Source: Himantopus leucocephalus (lineage: Eukaryota; Chordata; Aves; Charadriiformes; Recurvirostridae). From it: 64,000 nt of DNA. The stretch covers positions 209,406,213 through 209,470,212 of the forward strand of contig RSEF01000001.1 of the NCBI GenBank assembly GCA_003993805.1, written 5' to 3'. A program made the translations under genes and the position numbers. Shown here piece after piece: positions 48,401-60,963 of this stretch. The first letter of the stretch is position 1. Each line of letters opens with the position of its first letter. The notes under the pieces were generated by a model, which did no database searches, had not been told where the DNA came from, and saw only the letters and a program-made list of their open reading frames with translations.

Positions 48401-49919
48401 ACCAACCTCAACGAGAAAGTTAATTTTGAAGAAGACAAATTCAGTACTGATAATAGACCTGAAAAAAAGTCAGAGAACTTTCAAATGTAAGGTCTTTCCT
48501 CAGGCATAAGAACTGAGAGGAAGAGTGCAGAAACAAACTAACAAAAAGCAAAACACCATATACAAGTATTGATCACTTGTACTTTCACTGAAAGGACTGG
48601 ATGAATTTCTCCCTAAACATCTTGCTTTGGGAAGAAAGTGTTAACTTTCTTTGCAACATGAAGGATCTTGAAAAAAAAGCACTATTTCTGAAAATGAGAA
48701 CTTTGCAAGATGAGTCCCAGAATACATTGTCTAAACGAGGCAATGTGCATAAATTCACTACCAGCTGCACAGCTTATAAATCAAGTTGAAAATTAGATGT
48801 CTACATCTCCAAACTCGCAAAAGACAGACACAATAGAGGAGCCATCTAATGCTTTTGGACCTCCACTGGAGAATGCATATCCAAGGGAAGAGAACTAATT
48901 CTGATGAAAAAAAAAAGAAAACACCACCACAAACTTTTTATTAAATGTGCCACTTAAGGATGAGGCAGGATTCCAATGTATAAAGCAAAAGTATATCAAT
49001 TATACTTAAAAAAAAAAAAAAAAAGACTGTTCAAAAAAGAAATTAGCTGCCAGTAATAGATGAAATCCATTCAAGGAAAAAAAGTGGATTTGCCTTTCCA
49101 GAGACAAATACTGCTTCTGAAATAATAAGGAGGATTTCCTAACTTTAAAATCCTTAGGTTTTAAAGTTCAAATATGCAAAGACAGTTGTTGAAGATATTA
49201 ACAGATCTTTTTAAAAAGGGACAGGAATTTGCAAAACAAGTCCATGTGGCAGACATTAAACGAGGGCTTTCACTTAAAGCCAACCATGGGTTTATGCTAC
49301 AGAGAGTCAGAAAGGACAACAGCTACAGGCTGGAACTTTCCTTGTGCTGCACAGGAGGCTGTTGCCATCACAGCAATTTTATGCGTGAGAGTAAGGCATG
49401 TCTCCACAGTAAAATATCTCCTGATGACTTATCAGCAGTGCAGTATTTTAGCAAAATATGTTACTGAAACGCAGAAGAGGTCCCAAAGTCATCTAAATAG
49501 GGGGAAAGGGTGTACAAGCACAGAGGAGTTCCTCCGTCAGTCTACCTGGCTTGGTCACGCTGCAGCAAGTCGTTGTAGTGAGGATGAAGGGAGAATGTCC
49601 CTCTATTCCCTGCAACAAATCTGCTCCTGCAGGACAGCAGTTTTGTAGAATGGGCTAATTATTCATCTTCATTAAAATGTTAAGTTACCAAAAGTAGAAT
49701 TTATTAGATGAACTTTGGCTGTGAACAGTCTTGAATAAATTCAAAAAAGATAAAAATAATGTAAGATTCTACCGCTTAGAGTTACATTTCAGGAATAAGG
49801 AGTCCCCAGCCAACGATTGTGTCATTGAGAAAACTTAGAAATCGCACTATAGAAGGAATGCAACTTCCTAGAGGTTGTGATTCCACACCCGGCATGATCT
49901 AAGAAAAATGATAAACAGG
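45411..49919. other. intergenic, AT-rich
   Basis: No supported gene. An N sits at 45679 between two copies of CTAAATAAAG, and there is a 17-A run at 49008-49024. ORFs at 49174-49648 have no recognisable content. Confidence 0.65.
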
Positions 49920-50670
49920 TAAACTGATGAAGTAGACTAGATAAGTGGATAGTAAGGTGGTCTGAAAACTGGCTGAGCTGCTGGACTCACAGGGTTGTGA
50001 TCAGCAGGGTGAAGTCCAGCTGGAAGACTATCACCAGTAGTGTGTCCCAGGGGTCAGTACTGGGGCCAATACTGTCTAACATCTTCATCAGTGACCTGGA
50101 TGATGAGACATGCAGCCTCCGCTCATTTGCACATGATACAAAACTGGGAGGAGTGATTGATGGACCAGATGGGTGTGCTGCCATTCAGAGGGACCACACG
50201 AAGGCAGAAATGTGCAGAAATGTCACTGAAGTGCAACACAGGGAAATGCCAAGTCACCCCCTGGGGAGAAATAACCCCAGGCACCAGCTGGAAAGCAGCT
50301 TGGAAGAAAAAGACCTCGGGGTCCTGTGGAGGCCAAGTTGAGAATAAGCCAGCAATGTGCCCTTGTGGCAAAGGCACCAACAGCCTCCTGGGCTGCGTTA
50401 GGAAGAGCATTGCTCAGCCGGAGAAACACATCTGGAGTGCTGTGTCCAGTGCTGTGCTCCCCAGCACAAGAGAGACATGGACATACTGGAGAGATTCTAG
50501 CAAAGGGCCACAAAGGTGATTAAGGGACTGGAGCACCTGCCATACGAGGAGAGGCTGGGACTGTTCAGCCTGGAGAAGAGAAGGCTCAAGGGAATTTTAT
50601 CAGTGTGTATAAATACCTGATCGGGGGAGAGTAAAGAAGACAGATCCACTGTTCCCAGTGGTGTTCTATG
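49920..50670 (+). mobile_element. CR1 LINE, internal RT-to-3' fragment, diverged
   Basis: Sense CR1 of a different subfamily from the 1350 and 30838 copies. It covers the later RT through the post-RT region (for example SVLGPILSNIFISDLDDE, SLRSFAHDTKLGGVIDGP, and NPRHQLESSLEEKDLGVL). It contains frameshifts and small deletions and ends before a recognisable CR1 tail, at about 50670. The RT motif is FAHD (50126-50137), so it is catalytically dead. Confidence 0.87.
49997..50341 (+). pseudogene. CR1 ORF2 RT fragment with FAHD motif
   Basis: 114 open codons spanning the RT palm. The first catalytic Asp of the FADD pair is His here. Later parts of the coding region run in other frames (the CR1 similarity continues at about 50326-50600 with shifts). 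Decayed and not functional. Confidence 0.82.
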
Positions 50671-50976
50671 ACAGTCTGTAATTATGTGGTGCTATGATAA
50701 AGGCATAGTCATGTCAGATCTGTTGTCACAAAGGACAGTCCTTGCTAGTTTTAAAAAGTCATAAGTGGTGGAAATGAGTTTCTTTGCTTTTTGTCTTCTG
50801 ACAGAAGCAAAGAAGCTTTCTGTGCTATTAAATAAACTCTATAACAATGACAGCACAACTGTCAGCTTAATCTCTCTCAGGAAAGCATTAGCAACTAAGA
50901 AACAAAAGAATAGTGATATGTTATACACAGGACATGTTCCCATCAGGTTCATTATTGGAATCGCTGTTGTAAAATA
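50671..50976. other. short spacer between two CR1 copies
   Basis: About 300 bp of sequence I cannot assign, lying between a sense and an antisense CR1. Confidence 0.6.
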
Positions 50977-51014
50977 TCATAGAATCATAGAATGGTTTGG
51001 GTTGGAAGGGACCT

Positions 51015-51114
51015 NNNNNNNNNNNNNNNNNNNNNNNNNNNNNNNNNNNNNNNNNNNNNNNNNNNNNNNNNNNNNNNNNNNNNNNNNNNNNNNNNNNNNN
51101 NNNNNNNNNNNNNN
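51015..51114. other. scaffold gap (100 N) inside CR1
   Basis: Exactly 100 N. Flanks match CR1 positions that are about 279 bp apart in the intact copy at 1350-2088 (1765 to 2043), so the real missing length is probably near 280 bp. Confidence 0.93.
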
Positions 51115-51120
51115 CCCCTT

Positions 51121-51418
51121 TTAGGTACTGGAAGGCCACAATAAGGTCTCCCTGGAGTTTTCTCTTCCCCAGGCTGAACAGCCTGACCTCATAGGAGAGG
51201 CGCTCCAGCTCCCAGATCACCTTCATGGCCCTCCTCTGGACCTGCTCCAATAGGTCCATGTCCTTCTTATGTTGGGGCCCCAGAGCTGGACGCAGTACTC
51301 CAGGTGGGATCTCACCTGGGAGGAGTAGAGGGGCAGAATCACCTCCCTTGACCTGCTGGCCGCGCTTCTTTTGATTCAGCCCAGGATGCGGTTGCCTTTC
51401 TGGGCTGCCAGCACACAT
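51121..51418 (-). pseudogene. CR1 ORF2 C-terminal fragment beside the gap
   Basis: Minus-strand frame reading AQHKK-type CR1 sequence: [20 protein letters not shown], then IWELERLSYEVRLFSLGKRK and LQGDLIVAFQYLKG up to the gap. Further 5' CR1 coding sequence on 51419-51688 is in a shifted frame. Decayed. Confidence 0.82.
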
Positions 51419-51688
51419 TGCTGGCTCATGTTGAGCTTCTCATCCACAAACATCCCTAAGTCCTTCTCCTCAGGGCTGCTCTCAATCCATTCTCCACACA
51501 GCCTGTATTTGTGCTTGGGATTGACCCAACCCATGTGCAGGACCTTGTGCTTGGCCTTGATGAACTTCGTGTTTGCACAGGCCCACCTCTCAAGCCTGTC
51601 CAGGTCCCTCTGGATGGCATCCCTTCCCTCCAGCGTGTCGACTGCTCCACACAGCTTGGTGTTGTCAGCAAACTTGCTGAGGGTGCAC

Positions 51689-54600
51689 TTTTTTTAAAAA
51701 AAAAAGAGCATGAATTTTTAAAAAGAGGAAGAGTTTTTGAGAAAAAGAACAAAAGGCTGTGAATTTGTTCAGACTAGAAAGGAAGATGAAGGAGACATGG
51801 TAAAAATGTCAGAAAAAAAGGCCGTAATTAAATTGTTCTTCATCTCCAAGGGAGAAGAGAAAGAAGAAATACTATTGGCAGCAAAGATTAAGGTTGGAGA
51901 AGCTTTTCAGCAGGGTTGTGAAACACCAGAAGATACTATCTGAAGGAACTAAGAAAATATCCTCATTGAGAACATTAACATGCAGTTGAGTTCTTTCTCA
52001 GGCATGGTTTAGGTACACTTGATTGAGCCTTAGAGAGGAAATTCATATTGCATGCTCCCTTTGATCCTCTCTAGAAAACATACTGCATTAAAAACATGGG
52101 GAAGAGAAGGAAGGAAGAGTCATTACAGTAGACAAATTACACAATGTTCCTTTTTCAATACAAGGAGGAGAGAGCAACAAAATACATAATCTCTATCAAT
52201 GTCTAATTTAATTTTTGAATTCCAGATTAGGAGCATCTGCTCTCTAAGGTCTTCAGCCAGCATCATTTGCATAATTACAATGCTAGACAAGGACCACATT
52301 GTAAGCAACTCTACATTGAATAGCAAAATAGACTAGCAGCAACTTCAATCGCAACTTAATTTCCCATGGCTCCGAGCAACGTCAGATAGTTTTGTGGGCC
52401 ACATGTACCATAGGTTGAGGACAGATTTAAACAGGCATCTTCTCTCCCTCTTCTCCCAAATATGTGTTTATCATTGAGTAATACTCCATTTTATGTTACT
52501 GATATGAAAAATGAAATCTGGATGGTTTACATCATAGCAAACTTAATTTCAACACTTCCACACTATTTTCTATTCTGAGTCTTTATCAGTTACATGAAGA
52601 ATTACCCAGGTTAGCTATAATTGCCTAATTTAATTGTTTTTAGATGCATGACATGTTTATTTTTAAATATGTTTGTAATATATTTTACATGACTATCATT
52701 ACGTTTCTGGTTATACACTTTATGAAACTGCTACTAAGAAAAAGCAGTTACAACAAAAAATGTGTCGTTTTTAAAAAAGAAATGCAAAACCAACAGGACT
52801 TCAACTCAAACAAAACAAGTTGCCCTGTAGATTATAGTACAAGGAAACATAGCTATTCCACTATCTACAGGAGGGCTACCCTGTTGTTCCCTTAATGTAA
52901 TGAAAACATTATGAATTAAACAAAAAATGAAACACTGATGAGAAGAGGACAGAGTTCAAAGAAAGTGCACATTTCCCTTGTTCACATGAAGATCTATTGT
53001 GCATTCATAGACAGAGCCATGAAAAACAGACTTCACTTACTATTTGATTTGGTTTTATACTAAAACAAGAAGCACTTTCCTATTTTTTGGCAGTAAATGC
53101 TTCAATATCTTGGAAATTATAATGTAACTTACATATTTCAGAGGAAGAAGGGAAAAACCCACGTCATAGCAGTTATCAATTATACAGTAAATGGAAAAAA
53201 ATGCTAAAAACAGAGTTCCCATATAAAGACAGAATAAGAATATGTTTAGCTAAAACATTCTTGGGGAGTTTAATGTTGCATTATATATCTTTTTTGCATT
53301 TTGAGATTTACTGAAATAGTTATCCCTAATTTATTCTAGTACGATCATTTTGCTGTAAATCCTCAAGGGGACACTGCTATTCTGCAATAGGTATTTTAGT
53401 AAACTTCCAAGTGTAGACAAGTTTATGGAAGTAACTTGCTTCTGGCCCATTAATCTGTCTCAGTTTCCATACCTGTAAGAAGAAAATACATTTCACTGCA
53501 TGTATTTTGTTCTGAACCTGACCCTAGACACCTGGAGTCACGGCCTGTGCCTTTCACCCTAGGACTGCTACTTAACAGCTTTCAGATAAATTGCTTGACT
53601 AGTTTTTAGAGACGAATGGGATTATAACACATCCTTGTAGGCTTTAATCACTAGGCACAGAAATTATTCTGCCCCTATATGCCATAAAGAATACCTTTTT
53701 CGTGGATTCAAGCAGAACTCATAAACGCAAACCTACTTAGCTCTGTCAAGACCTAAGCACTTCCGTGCCTGCGCAAAAGCAGAGCTTTCGGTAACGTAGA
53801 GTTTTTTGATTTAGTTTCTGGTTTATCTACCTCCATAAACACATATTTAGATCAATGGAAAAAACACTTAAAGATTTACTTCAAAATGGCATTTGTTAGG
53901 TACTTTCTCAATCTTGAGTTGCATTACTTTCTAAGTAAACTTTTCTGTAATTAAAATTAGTTTTCAGGGGAGAGATTGCTTTGGGTAAACCGGTAGTTCA
54001 TGTGTCATCCAACATTTCCATCACAGTGTTTAACTTGGCCAAGTCCAGATTTATCTTTCGGAACTGATTCCAGCCTTTTACTTGGCAAAATGCTTTCAGT
54101 GCTTTATGACTGCCAAGAGGCTTGTAAGACTTGCCCTTCGGATGGGCATTTCAACCGTGTCCTGTCCGCACAGGGAAACATTAGCAATGAGCCTACCCTG
54201 CCTGTTACGTGCACCCGCTATCAAGAGTTGTTACTGGAGTCGGCTTGTTTCTCACACTTGCTCTGCTAGGGCAGACCTAGCAGATCTCCATGCTCCCAGA
54301 AAAACCTAGATGACACGCTACCATAAAAAGGTTTCCTTATCTTTTTGCCCCCAATTATCTGCGGAGCCAATCTAAATGAGGCTAGTTCTAGAGGGCACTG
54401 AATGCTGAGGACTTAAATCTTCCAGTGAATGGCAACTAATGTGATACACCCAGGAGCTCCTGGCCCTTACTAACTTGTGTGTCCTATCTTACTGACGGAC
54501 ATAGCAACGATAAACTCTTTTTCCACAGAGTTAAACGAGATACAGGTTACAATTACTACATCAAATTCACAAATAGTGAGGTATTAAGATTAGTCAGAAA

Positions 54601-57600
54601 TTAATAAAGACCTTTCCTTTAAAGATCTCACATACCTGCAAATCATACTATGAAACTACTAGCTGGAGAAAATGACGCCACCTCACTGCCCTGTATTTGT
54701 AGCTCTGGTTCTGCCCCTGAAAACCAAGAAGCATAGCAAAGACTTTATTCACAATCCTCTACCAGTTGCCATCTCCTGATGGCTGCTACCACTACGCAGT
54801 ACGGTTGCAGTTGCTAGCTAGCTAGTTTCCATACAGTGGAGGGACACAGGATAAAGAAGACAGCAGAAGTGTTTGTCCATTTTCCCCTCTCTTGCTAAGC
54901 TTTCTGTGGCACCCCTTCTACCATGATCTTCCAGAGCCACTGAGCTTCCTTCAGGAATTTTCTGTCATTCCTGTCTCTCAGCATCTATACAGTCAGCAGT
55001 AACCAGAGAAATCCACTTTGACCCAAACATTGTGTAAAGCCCTGTATTAGCACAGGGCTGAGGTGAATATACCCTGCCTTTTAGCTCACCCAGCACCACA
55101 TAATCACCCAGTTCTTATTTGGTGTAAACTTGCAGCCAGTTGACAAGGCAGGACCAAAATTTTTTTACATCTGCCTATAGCCTGTTCTTTCATGTTCAAA
55201 GTGATACAAGTGACAAGGCTAGTAAGGATGGCATCCACTTATGGAACCAGATTCTGGATGTGAAAGAATAATTTTGGATACTGAAGTTAAAATTGAGTTT
55301 CTTGCTTTTCACCTTGATGATGATTTTTAGAGTCCCGTTGATTACTTACTTACATCCAATGGACTACAGTAAATATAGCACTCGAGTTACTTACAGGATA
55401 ATACAGAGAAGAGGCTATAACAGAATCCCAGCAAAGAATACATGAATCCAATTTCAGTTAGGATGTTAAATCCACTACCTCTCAGATGCTTTGCTCCAGA
55501 GTGAAAACTAAAGCATGGGGGTACTTCTCTATAGTATACACACACAGTGAGTGATCCAACGACTTTTCATGCTGAGTGGAGCTCCCTAAAGGTGTCAAAA
55601 AGAACCATGAGGCAAGGTTTTGTCTGCAGTTGCACCCTTCTAGAGATGGACACTGTGAATCAAGCCTGCAGGAACCTAACGTCTAGTTTTCCACTTTGTT
55701 GGCAATCGCTTTAGCTACTAAGATACAGAAATGAAACTGGCAGTCCTCATTACCTCACTGTGATTTTTAAGCTGCCACATCTACCACTTCACGTAGAATG
55801 CTGAGTGGCCTTCACCTGCTCCGTCACTTGTACTGTATCAATCCCATCTGGGATTTGGGAGCTGCTTGTCTAAGTGTCTGTAACTCATGTGATTTTAGGC
55901 ACCTCCTTCTTCAAGTAAATGCTACTTGGAGAACAGCAGAAGGCAGAAGCACAGCCAGTTAGGGAATATTCAGATTCAACAGAGATGTACCCAGGAGGCT
56001 TAAGCAAACACAGTGTAAGAGTTACCAAACATGATTTTTAATTTCAGCTTTGAACTTTGAGCTGTTTGAAGCTTCTCCAAACCACTTGGAGCTAGCTCAT
56101 GTATTAAAGAGACTACAGTTTTTTCAAGAAATATTATTGATCTGTAATTAATTATTACAATCTGAACCTCTGATAGGAATGAGTATGTGAGTAGACCTTT
56201 GTGCACAGAGACAAATACCCCAGGATAACATGATCTGTACATACGAAATTACATGGTTTGGGTTCTAAGCTATGATTTTGGCTAGCTACTCTTCTCCTCT
56301 GACAATGTTAACTTGCAGTAAAAAAACCCCAAAACAACAAAATAAACAAAACCCATTGGCAGCTATATTATTTAACAATCAGTTAACAACACGGAGATTG
56401 TATTCCAGACAGAGTAGTATCGCTTTCAGTTTATACGTACAAGGAATTATGAAACTTTGACTTACTTCCCTGGTTCATTTTTATTTATTTTCAGGTTTTT
56501 TTTTTCAATTTATCACTGCTAGCCAATATAAACTTAGCATCTAGAATCTTAATTTAATAAGGAGAAACTGAAAACTTTTAATAACATTTATCCTAGCACG
56601 TTACTGGGAATCTTGACAATTCCCATGAAGAAACCAATGCGAACCTTAGATAAAACACGATCTTTAGAGAAGCTAAACCAAATTCAAATACTCTGTCAAT
56701 AATTGCTTAAGTGGGGTTTTCTATGCTATTAGTATTTTCTGTGCTCTATAGGGACAGATCTAATTTGTACCCTTGAGCAGTTGAAGTGGACTTACAAGCA
56801 TCAGTGTCCTTGCATTCTTTTGCCTATAATCCCACACTCTCTCAAGGGAAAGTAGCAGTTTTCAGAAGACAGAGCAATGCCACACAGCGCTAGGAACTAA
56901 TTTTCCCGTAACTGTGTACATTGAGGCAGAACAAGTAGGGCAGGGAAGTTGGCAGAGTCTCCATTCTAAAATACTCCCCTCTAGATAAGAGACACTTACG
57001 GTCCTTGTCTGCATTAACTGGGAAATTAACAGCATCTAACAGAGCTAGGTAGAGCCATAAAGTTGAGGACTGCACACGCACCATTTTCTCACTGGCAGAG
57101 ATGTACACTGCAGCAACATAGTACCAATACGCACCTCTCCTTTCCTCTTCCCAGGCAACTTAGCTAATAGGACCATAATGATAAGAATATGCCCCAGGCA
57201 TCCTCTAGAGTCAGAGCAGGGCCATTGATTGGAACTTATAGCTCAGTGTTTACATTTAAGATAAAGGAGAAATCTACAATAATTGATCTGACCTCATTAA
57301 CATGTAAGATTTTAGGATAAGCTTAGAATAACAAACATACAAGTGGATGAAACAGGACAAAGTTCCCCAGGGTTCAGAAAAAAAAGTATCTCACTTTTCA
57401 TTCATCTCTGATAACATCAGGCTAACTTATGTACTACAGCCTTCTGCTTAAGGGACTGGTGCTTCTACCTACTTAGGTGTCTAAACGAGTTGTCATTCAG
57501 TGTCGTTCACCCTCTTCTACCATACTGGTAGATTTCAAGAAAGACGCTTTTTGGTATGTCTAGACTTCTCCCCAGTTTCTCCCATCTTTTGAAGTCCTGA

Positions 57601-59929
57601 AACCCCGTGTTTCTACTAAGGACCTGTACTAGAACCTTCTCAGGGAAAGAAAAAACAAAAAAAGACAAATACGGTTATTTCCTTCTCACTACAAAGCCTG
57701 GACCTTTTACACTTCCCAAATATACCTTCAAGTACCTTGTTTTCTTTAGAAGGCAACAATTACAGGCTTCCACCTAACTTCGACACAAAACACATACTAA
57801 GACTTATCTTTTCATCAAGAATTTTGTTAGTTAACCTCTCTGCAGGTGTGTGTCAAATCACTCGTTTACCAGATCCTCCTCCAGATGCAGCCATAAATGC
57901 TCATAAGGGTCACAGGTTAACTATAAGCCTTTTCTCTGCCAATAGAAGATAATGTAGTGTTGGGTGAATATCTGATCACGTATCGCTTTATGAAACAACC
58001 ACCATTCTTAACAAATCTATTTCCTTAAAAATAAAAGTGTTTTATGAGAAAAGGGAATGGCAGTACATGTGAACTAGTAAGTTATTTACATGGCATTTGA
58101 TACACTGTATGCTGGGAAATTCTCAGTTCAGCTAAGAAATGTGGATTATTCTGAGAAACATGCGGAACCAGTTAAATGGATAATGGTAAGTTACTTGGAA
58201 GGATGATGTCAGGCTGGAGGGAAGTTCTCAGTAAATACTGCTGAGTACACTATTAGTATTGGGCTCATTAATATTTCCATTTGTGATCCTGATACCAAAA
58301 GCAGTAATGTGGTTATGGAACTTCTGAAGATGAGAACATTATATAGTAAGAAATGAGTCATCATGATTACCAGAATAATTGCTCTGAACTAAAATGCTAA
58401 GTATATGTTTTTGGGACTAATGAATATTTCAGCTCTAGCTTTGGAATCTGCTGGCTGAAAACAGACAAAAAGAAAGATCTAAGTGACTTAGCGAAGCCAC
58501 AGAAATAATTTGACCATGAAACACAAAAATAGAATCTGCTTCAAAGGTGCTTCTAGTGCAGTAGCGCAGTCATTAACATGACTGAAAAAGGTCTTGCATA
58601 TAATTTCAGTCAATCGTGATCAAGTACGATGAAATCAAACTTAAAGAGATCTAGACAAGCAACTACGGGAACAAGGAAGGAAATTAATATTTTATTTTAT
58701 GACACAAAGCTTTTATTTATTTAGCTGTCGCACGGAAGGCTTAGAGATGTCATTAATGCATTCTAGAACTACATCAAAGAACAAACATGGTAGAAGACAA
58801 AGAATCTTTTCAGCGACAGATGACACTGAAGGAAGAGCAAATATGCCTAAAATGACTCTATGAATATATGTAGGCTGAAAATTAGGTTTTTAATAATCAG
58901 AAAAATTCTATTTGGAACATCCTTCCAGTAGTTCAACTGGATTTTAAATGAGGTATATTAATTTACAAGTGAGATTGCATGCTACTGCCTGAAAAAGAAA
59001 GGAAATAAACTTGTTAACCCAACAGTCCCTTCCAGTCTTATTCTTCCTATTACTAGAAAAACAATTTGTCTCAGGCAACGTGTTGAGTTTTGTGATCACT
59101 GTGAATCAAGAGTCTTCACTGGGTCTATTAATATCACCATTGACAGCTAGCTCAGAGATTGTCCCTTGGGCAGGAAGTCTCAGCCTTGTAAAACCAGAGA
59201 ATTACTGGTTTCTTTACTTTAACAAATTCTGCAGGCCATATGGTTAGAAATTATAGCCTCTTTTCTGCGTTTCTGACATGCACAAAAATCTATTGTGAAC
59301 ACGAAACAGTGGGTTTTGATGAATGGTTAAGAACTATGGAGAGCACAAATTGCATCAAGGAACTACAACACGCAACAGCTTCGAGCCTTCCCCCACTTTC
59401 GAGTTAAATTGTGTAAATACGGAGACTGTGAATGATCTGGTAGCAGGAGTGTATGCAGAGCTAACACAGAGGCATCACCGTCTTCTTGAAGGCTATTTTT
59501 GGCAAGCAATAGGCTGTCCTGAAGTACAATTATTTTTATGGCCAGTTGTTTCCAACGGGATTTGAAGGTGTGTTTACAGACAGCTCCCCTCAAACCCAGT
59601 TAGGTACATTTGTATACATACTGGCATACTGACAGGGCGCATCTGGAAAAACCGCTCCAGATAAACATACAAGAATCATCCAAAATGCTTCTGAGATAAA
59701 CCCACTCACATACTTAGAAAAACACAACTTTGCTGTAGTAACCGGGATTGCAGTTTCTCGATGCTCCTCGTTAGGATGGATTCGGCTCAGCTGTATCCCC
59801 TCACAGCAACCAAGTGCCATGGCAGAACATCGACGTTCCTATCTTTTTATGTCCTTTGTCTGTGCCTCCCTCTCTCCTCCTTTATTCTTCCCTGCTCTTT
59901 CCTCTCACGATCCACCTCCCTTGGAGCGG
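51689..59929. other. intergenic, AT-rich, upstream of the ARHGAP42 CpG island
   Basis: No recognisable gene or mobile element. A tract with A- and T-runs (51689-51745) immediately follows the CR1. GC content rises only after about 59,900. Regulatory elements for ARHGAP42 may lie here, but nothing can be supported from sequence alone. Confidence 0.65.
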
Positions 59930-60420
59930 TGCCCTGCCACGGGCCCGCACAGGCCCACCAGGGCCGTGCCGGGGTGTCATGGAAGATCCCCTGGCAGAGC
60001 TGGCACGCTCGGCCCGGCTGCCTCAGGAGCACCGGCTGCTGCTCCTCTGGCTGTGGCGGGAGAAGCCCGGCGGGCAGCTCCCTTCCCACAGCAAAGGCGG
60101 GCTGCTCTCCTCCGCACCGGCCTCCGACACGAACTGGTCTCCTCCAAGCGCACGGTTCCAAATGCCCCTAAGCCTCCCTACCCCCGAGGTGGATCCTCCT
60201 TCCCTGCCTCCCGAAGACCCAGCTGAAGGAGGAGGCGAGCGCCCGCCCTCACAGAGCCCTGCGGGGGCCTCCGCGGCTCTCCGCCTCACGCCGCGCCGGC
60301 CCAGGCCGAGGCGAGGCCGCGGCGGGCCCCGTCCGCGCCGCCGCTGGAGGGCAGAGAGCGGAGGGGGCGGCGGCGAGCGAGGGGCGGGCACTGGCGGGGC
60401 CGCGTCCCCGGCGTGTGAGC

Positions 60421-60474
60421 ATGCCGCGCCGGGAGGAGGGCTTCCTCGGCCGGGCCGGGGGAGGTTCGCACTGA
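60421..60474 (+). other. possible upstream ORF (17 codons) in the ARHGAP42 leader
   Basis: ATG at 60421 followed by 16 further sense codons and TGA at 60472-60474. It matters only if transcription starts upstream of it. There is no similarity to any protein. Confidence 0.35.
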
Positions 60475-60558
60475 AGTTCGGGCCGGGGAGGGAGGAAGGA
60501 GGGAGCGCTGCCGGAAGCGGTCGGAGGCGCTGGGAGCCCGCGGTGCCCCGCGGACAGC

Positions 60559-60564
60559 ATGTAG
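60559..60564 (+). other. minimal start-stop upstream ORF (ATG TAG)
   Basis: An ATG immediately followed by TAG, 239 nt before the first base of the main initiation codon, in context CAGCATGTAG. Start-stop elements can stall ribosomes and reduce reinitiation. Relevance depends on where the mRNA begins. Confidence 0.45.
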
Positions 60565-60803
60565 CCGGGTGACAGCGACAGGAGCGCGCCGCCGCCAACG
60601 GCCGTCTGCCTCGCCGCTGAGGGGGCCGGTGCGGCGGGTCGGGAGCCTCTGCGGGGAGGCGGAGGGGGCGGCAGCCTCGCCTCGCCTCTCCTCTCCTCAC
60701 CTCTCCCCCGCTTTACCCCTCTGCCCTCAGCGCCGTCTCTCGGCGCGGCCCTCCCTCAGCCGCCCGCCCCTTCGCCGCCGGTCGGGGGGCTGCGGCCGCT
60801 GCC

Positions 60804-60957
60804 ATGGGGCTGCCCACGCTGGAGTTCAGCGACTCCTACTTGGACAGCCCGGATTTCAGGGAGCGCCTGAAGTGTCACGAGATCGAGCTGGAGAGGACGA
60901 ACAAGTTCATCAAGGAGCTGATTAAGGACGGCAGCCTCCTCATCGGGGCCCTGCGGA
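60804..60957 (+). CDS. ARHGAP42: ARHGAP42 (GRAF3) first coding exon
   Basis: Encodes the N-terminus of a Rho GTPase-activating protein of the GRAF family (BAR, PH, RhoGAP and SH3 domains; known to restrain RhoA, notably in smooth muscle). The ATG at 60804 sits in a strong context (GCCATGG). The 51 codons read [20 protein letters not shown], then [20 protein letters not shown] and [11 protein letters not shown]. This is the first helix region of the BAR domain, whose charged helical pattern is visible. The [13 protein letters not shown] and [17 protein letters not shown] combination fits ARHGAP42 better than the paralogues ARHGAP26 or ARHGAP10. The exon ends in phase 1 before GTGAGT at 60958; the frame running on to 61055 is intron. 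The remaining exons lie beyond the window. Confidence 0.94.
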
Positions 60958-60963
60958 GTGAGT

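Larger units (their letters stand above)
50977..51688 (-). mobile_element. CR1 LINE, antisense, containing a scaffold gap
   Basis: On the + strand it starts TCATAGAATCATAGAATGGT (reverse complement of a CR1 tail), is broken by 100 N at 51015-51114, then continues from the ORF2 C-terminus back to the RT palm. It ends at 51688 at GTGCAC. The minus-strand RT motif reads FADN (complement of plus-strand 51655-51688 region). Similar in subfamily to the 1350-2088 copy. Confidence 0.93.

Noticed and set aside
49174..49648. Two overlapping ORFs of 97 and 139 codons
   Set aside because: Overlapping frames with no recognisable protein content. The longer frame uses arbitrary internal sequence and neighbours a CR1; not supported as a gene.
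59323..59565. 80-codon ORF upstream of the CpG island
   Set aside because: No conserved motif, no splice context, and an overlapping ORF of similar length on the other strand; probably chance.
60023..60700. 225-codon minus-strand ORF in the CpG island
   Set aside because: Arg/Pro/Gly-rich translation typical of GC-rich DNA with few stops; several overlapping frames on both strands are equally open.
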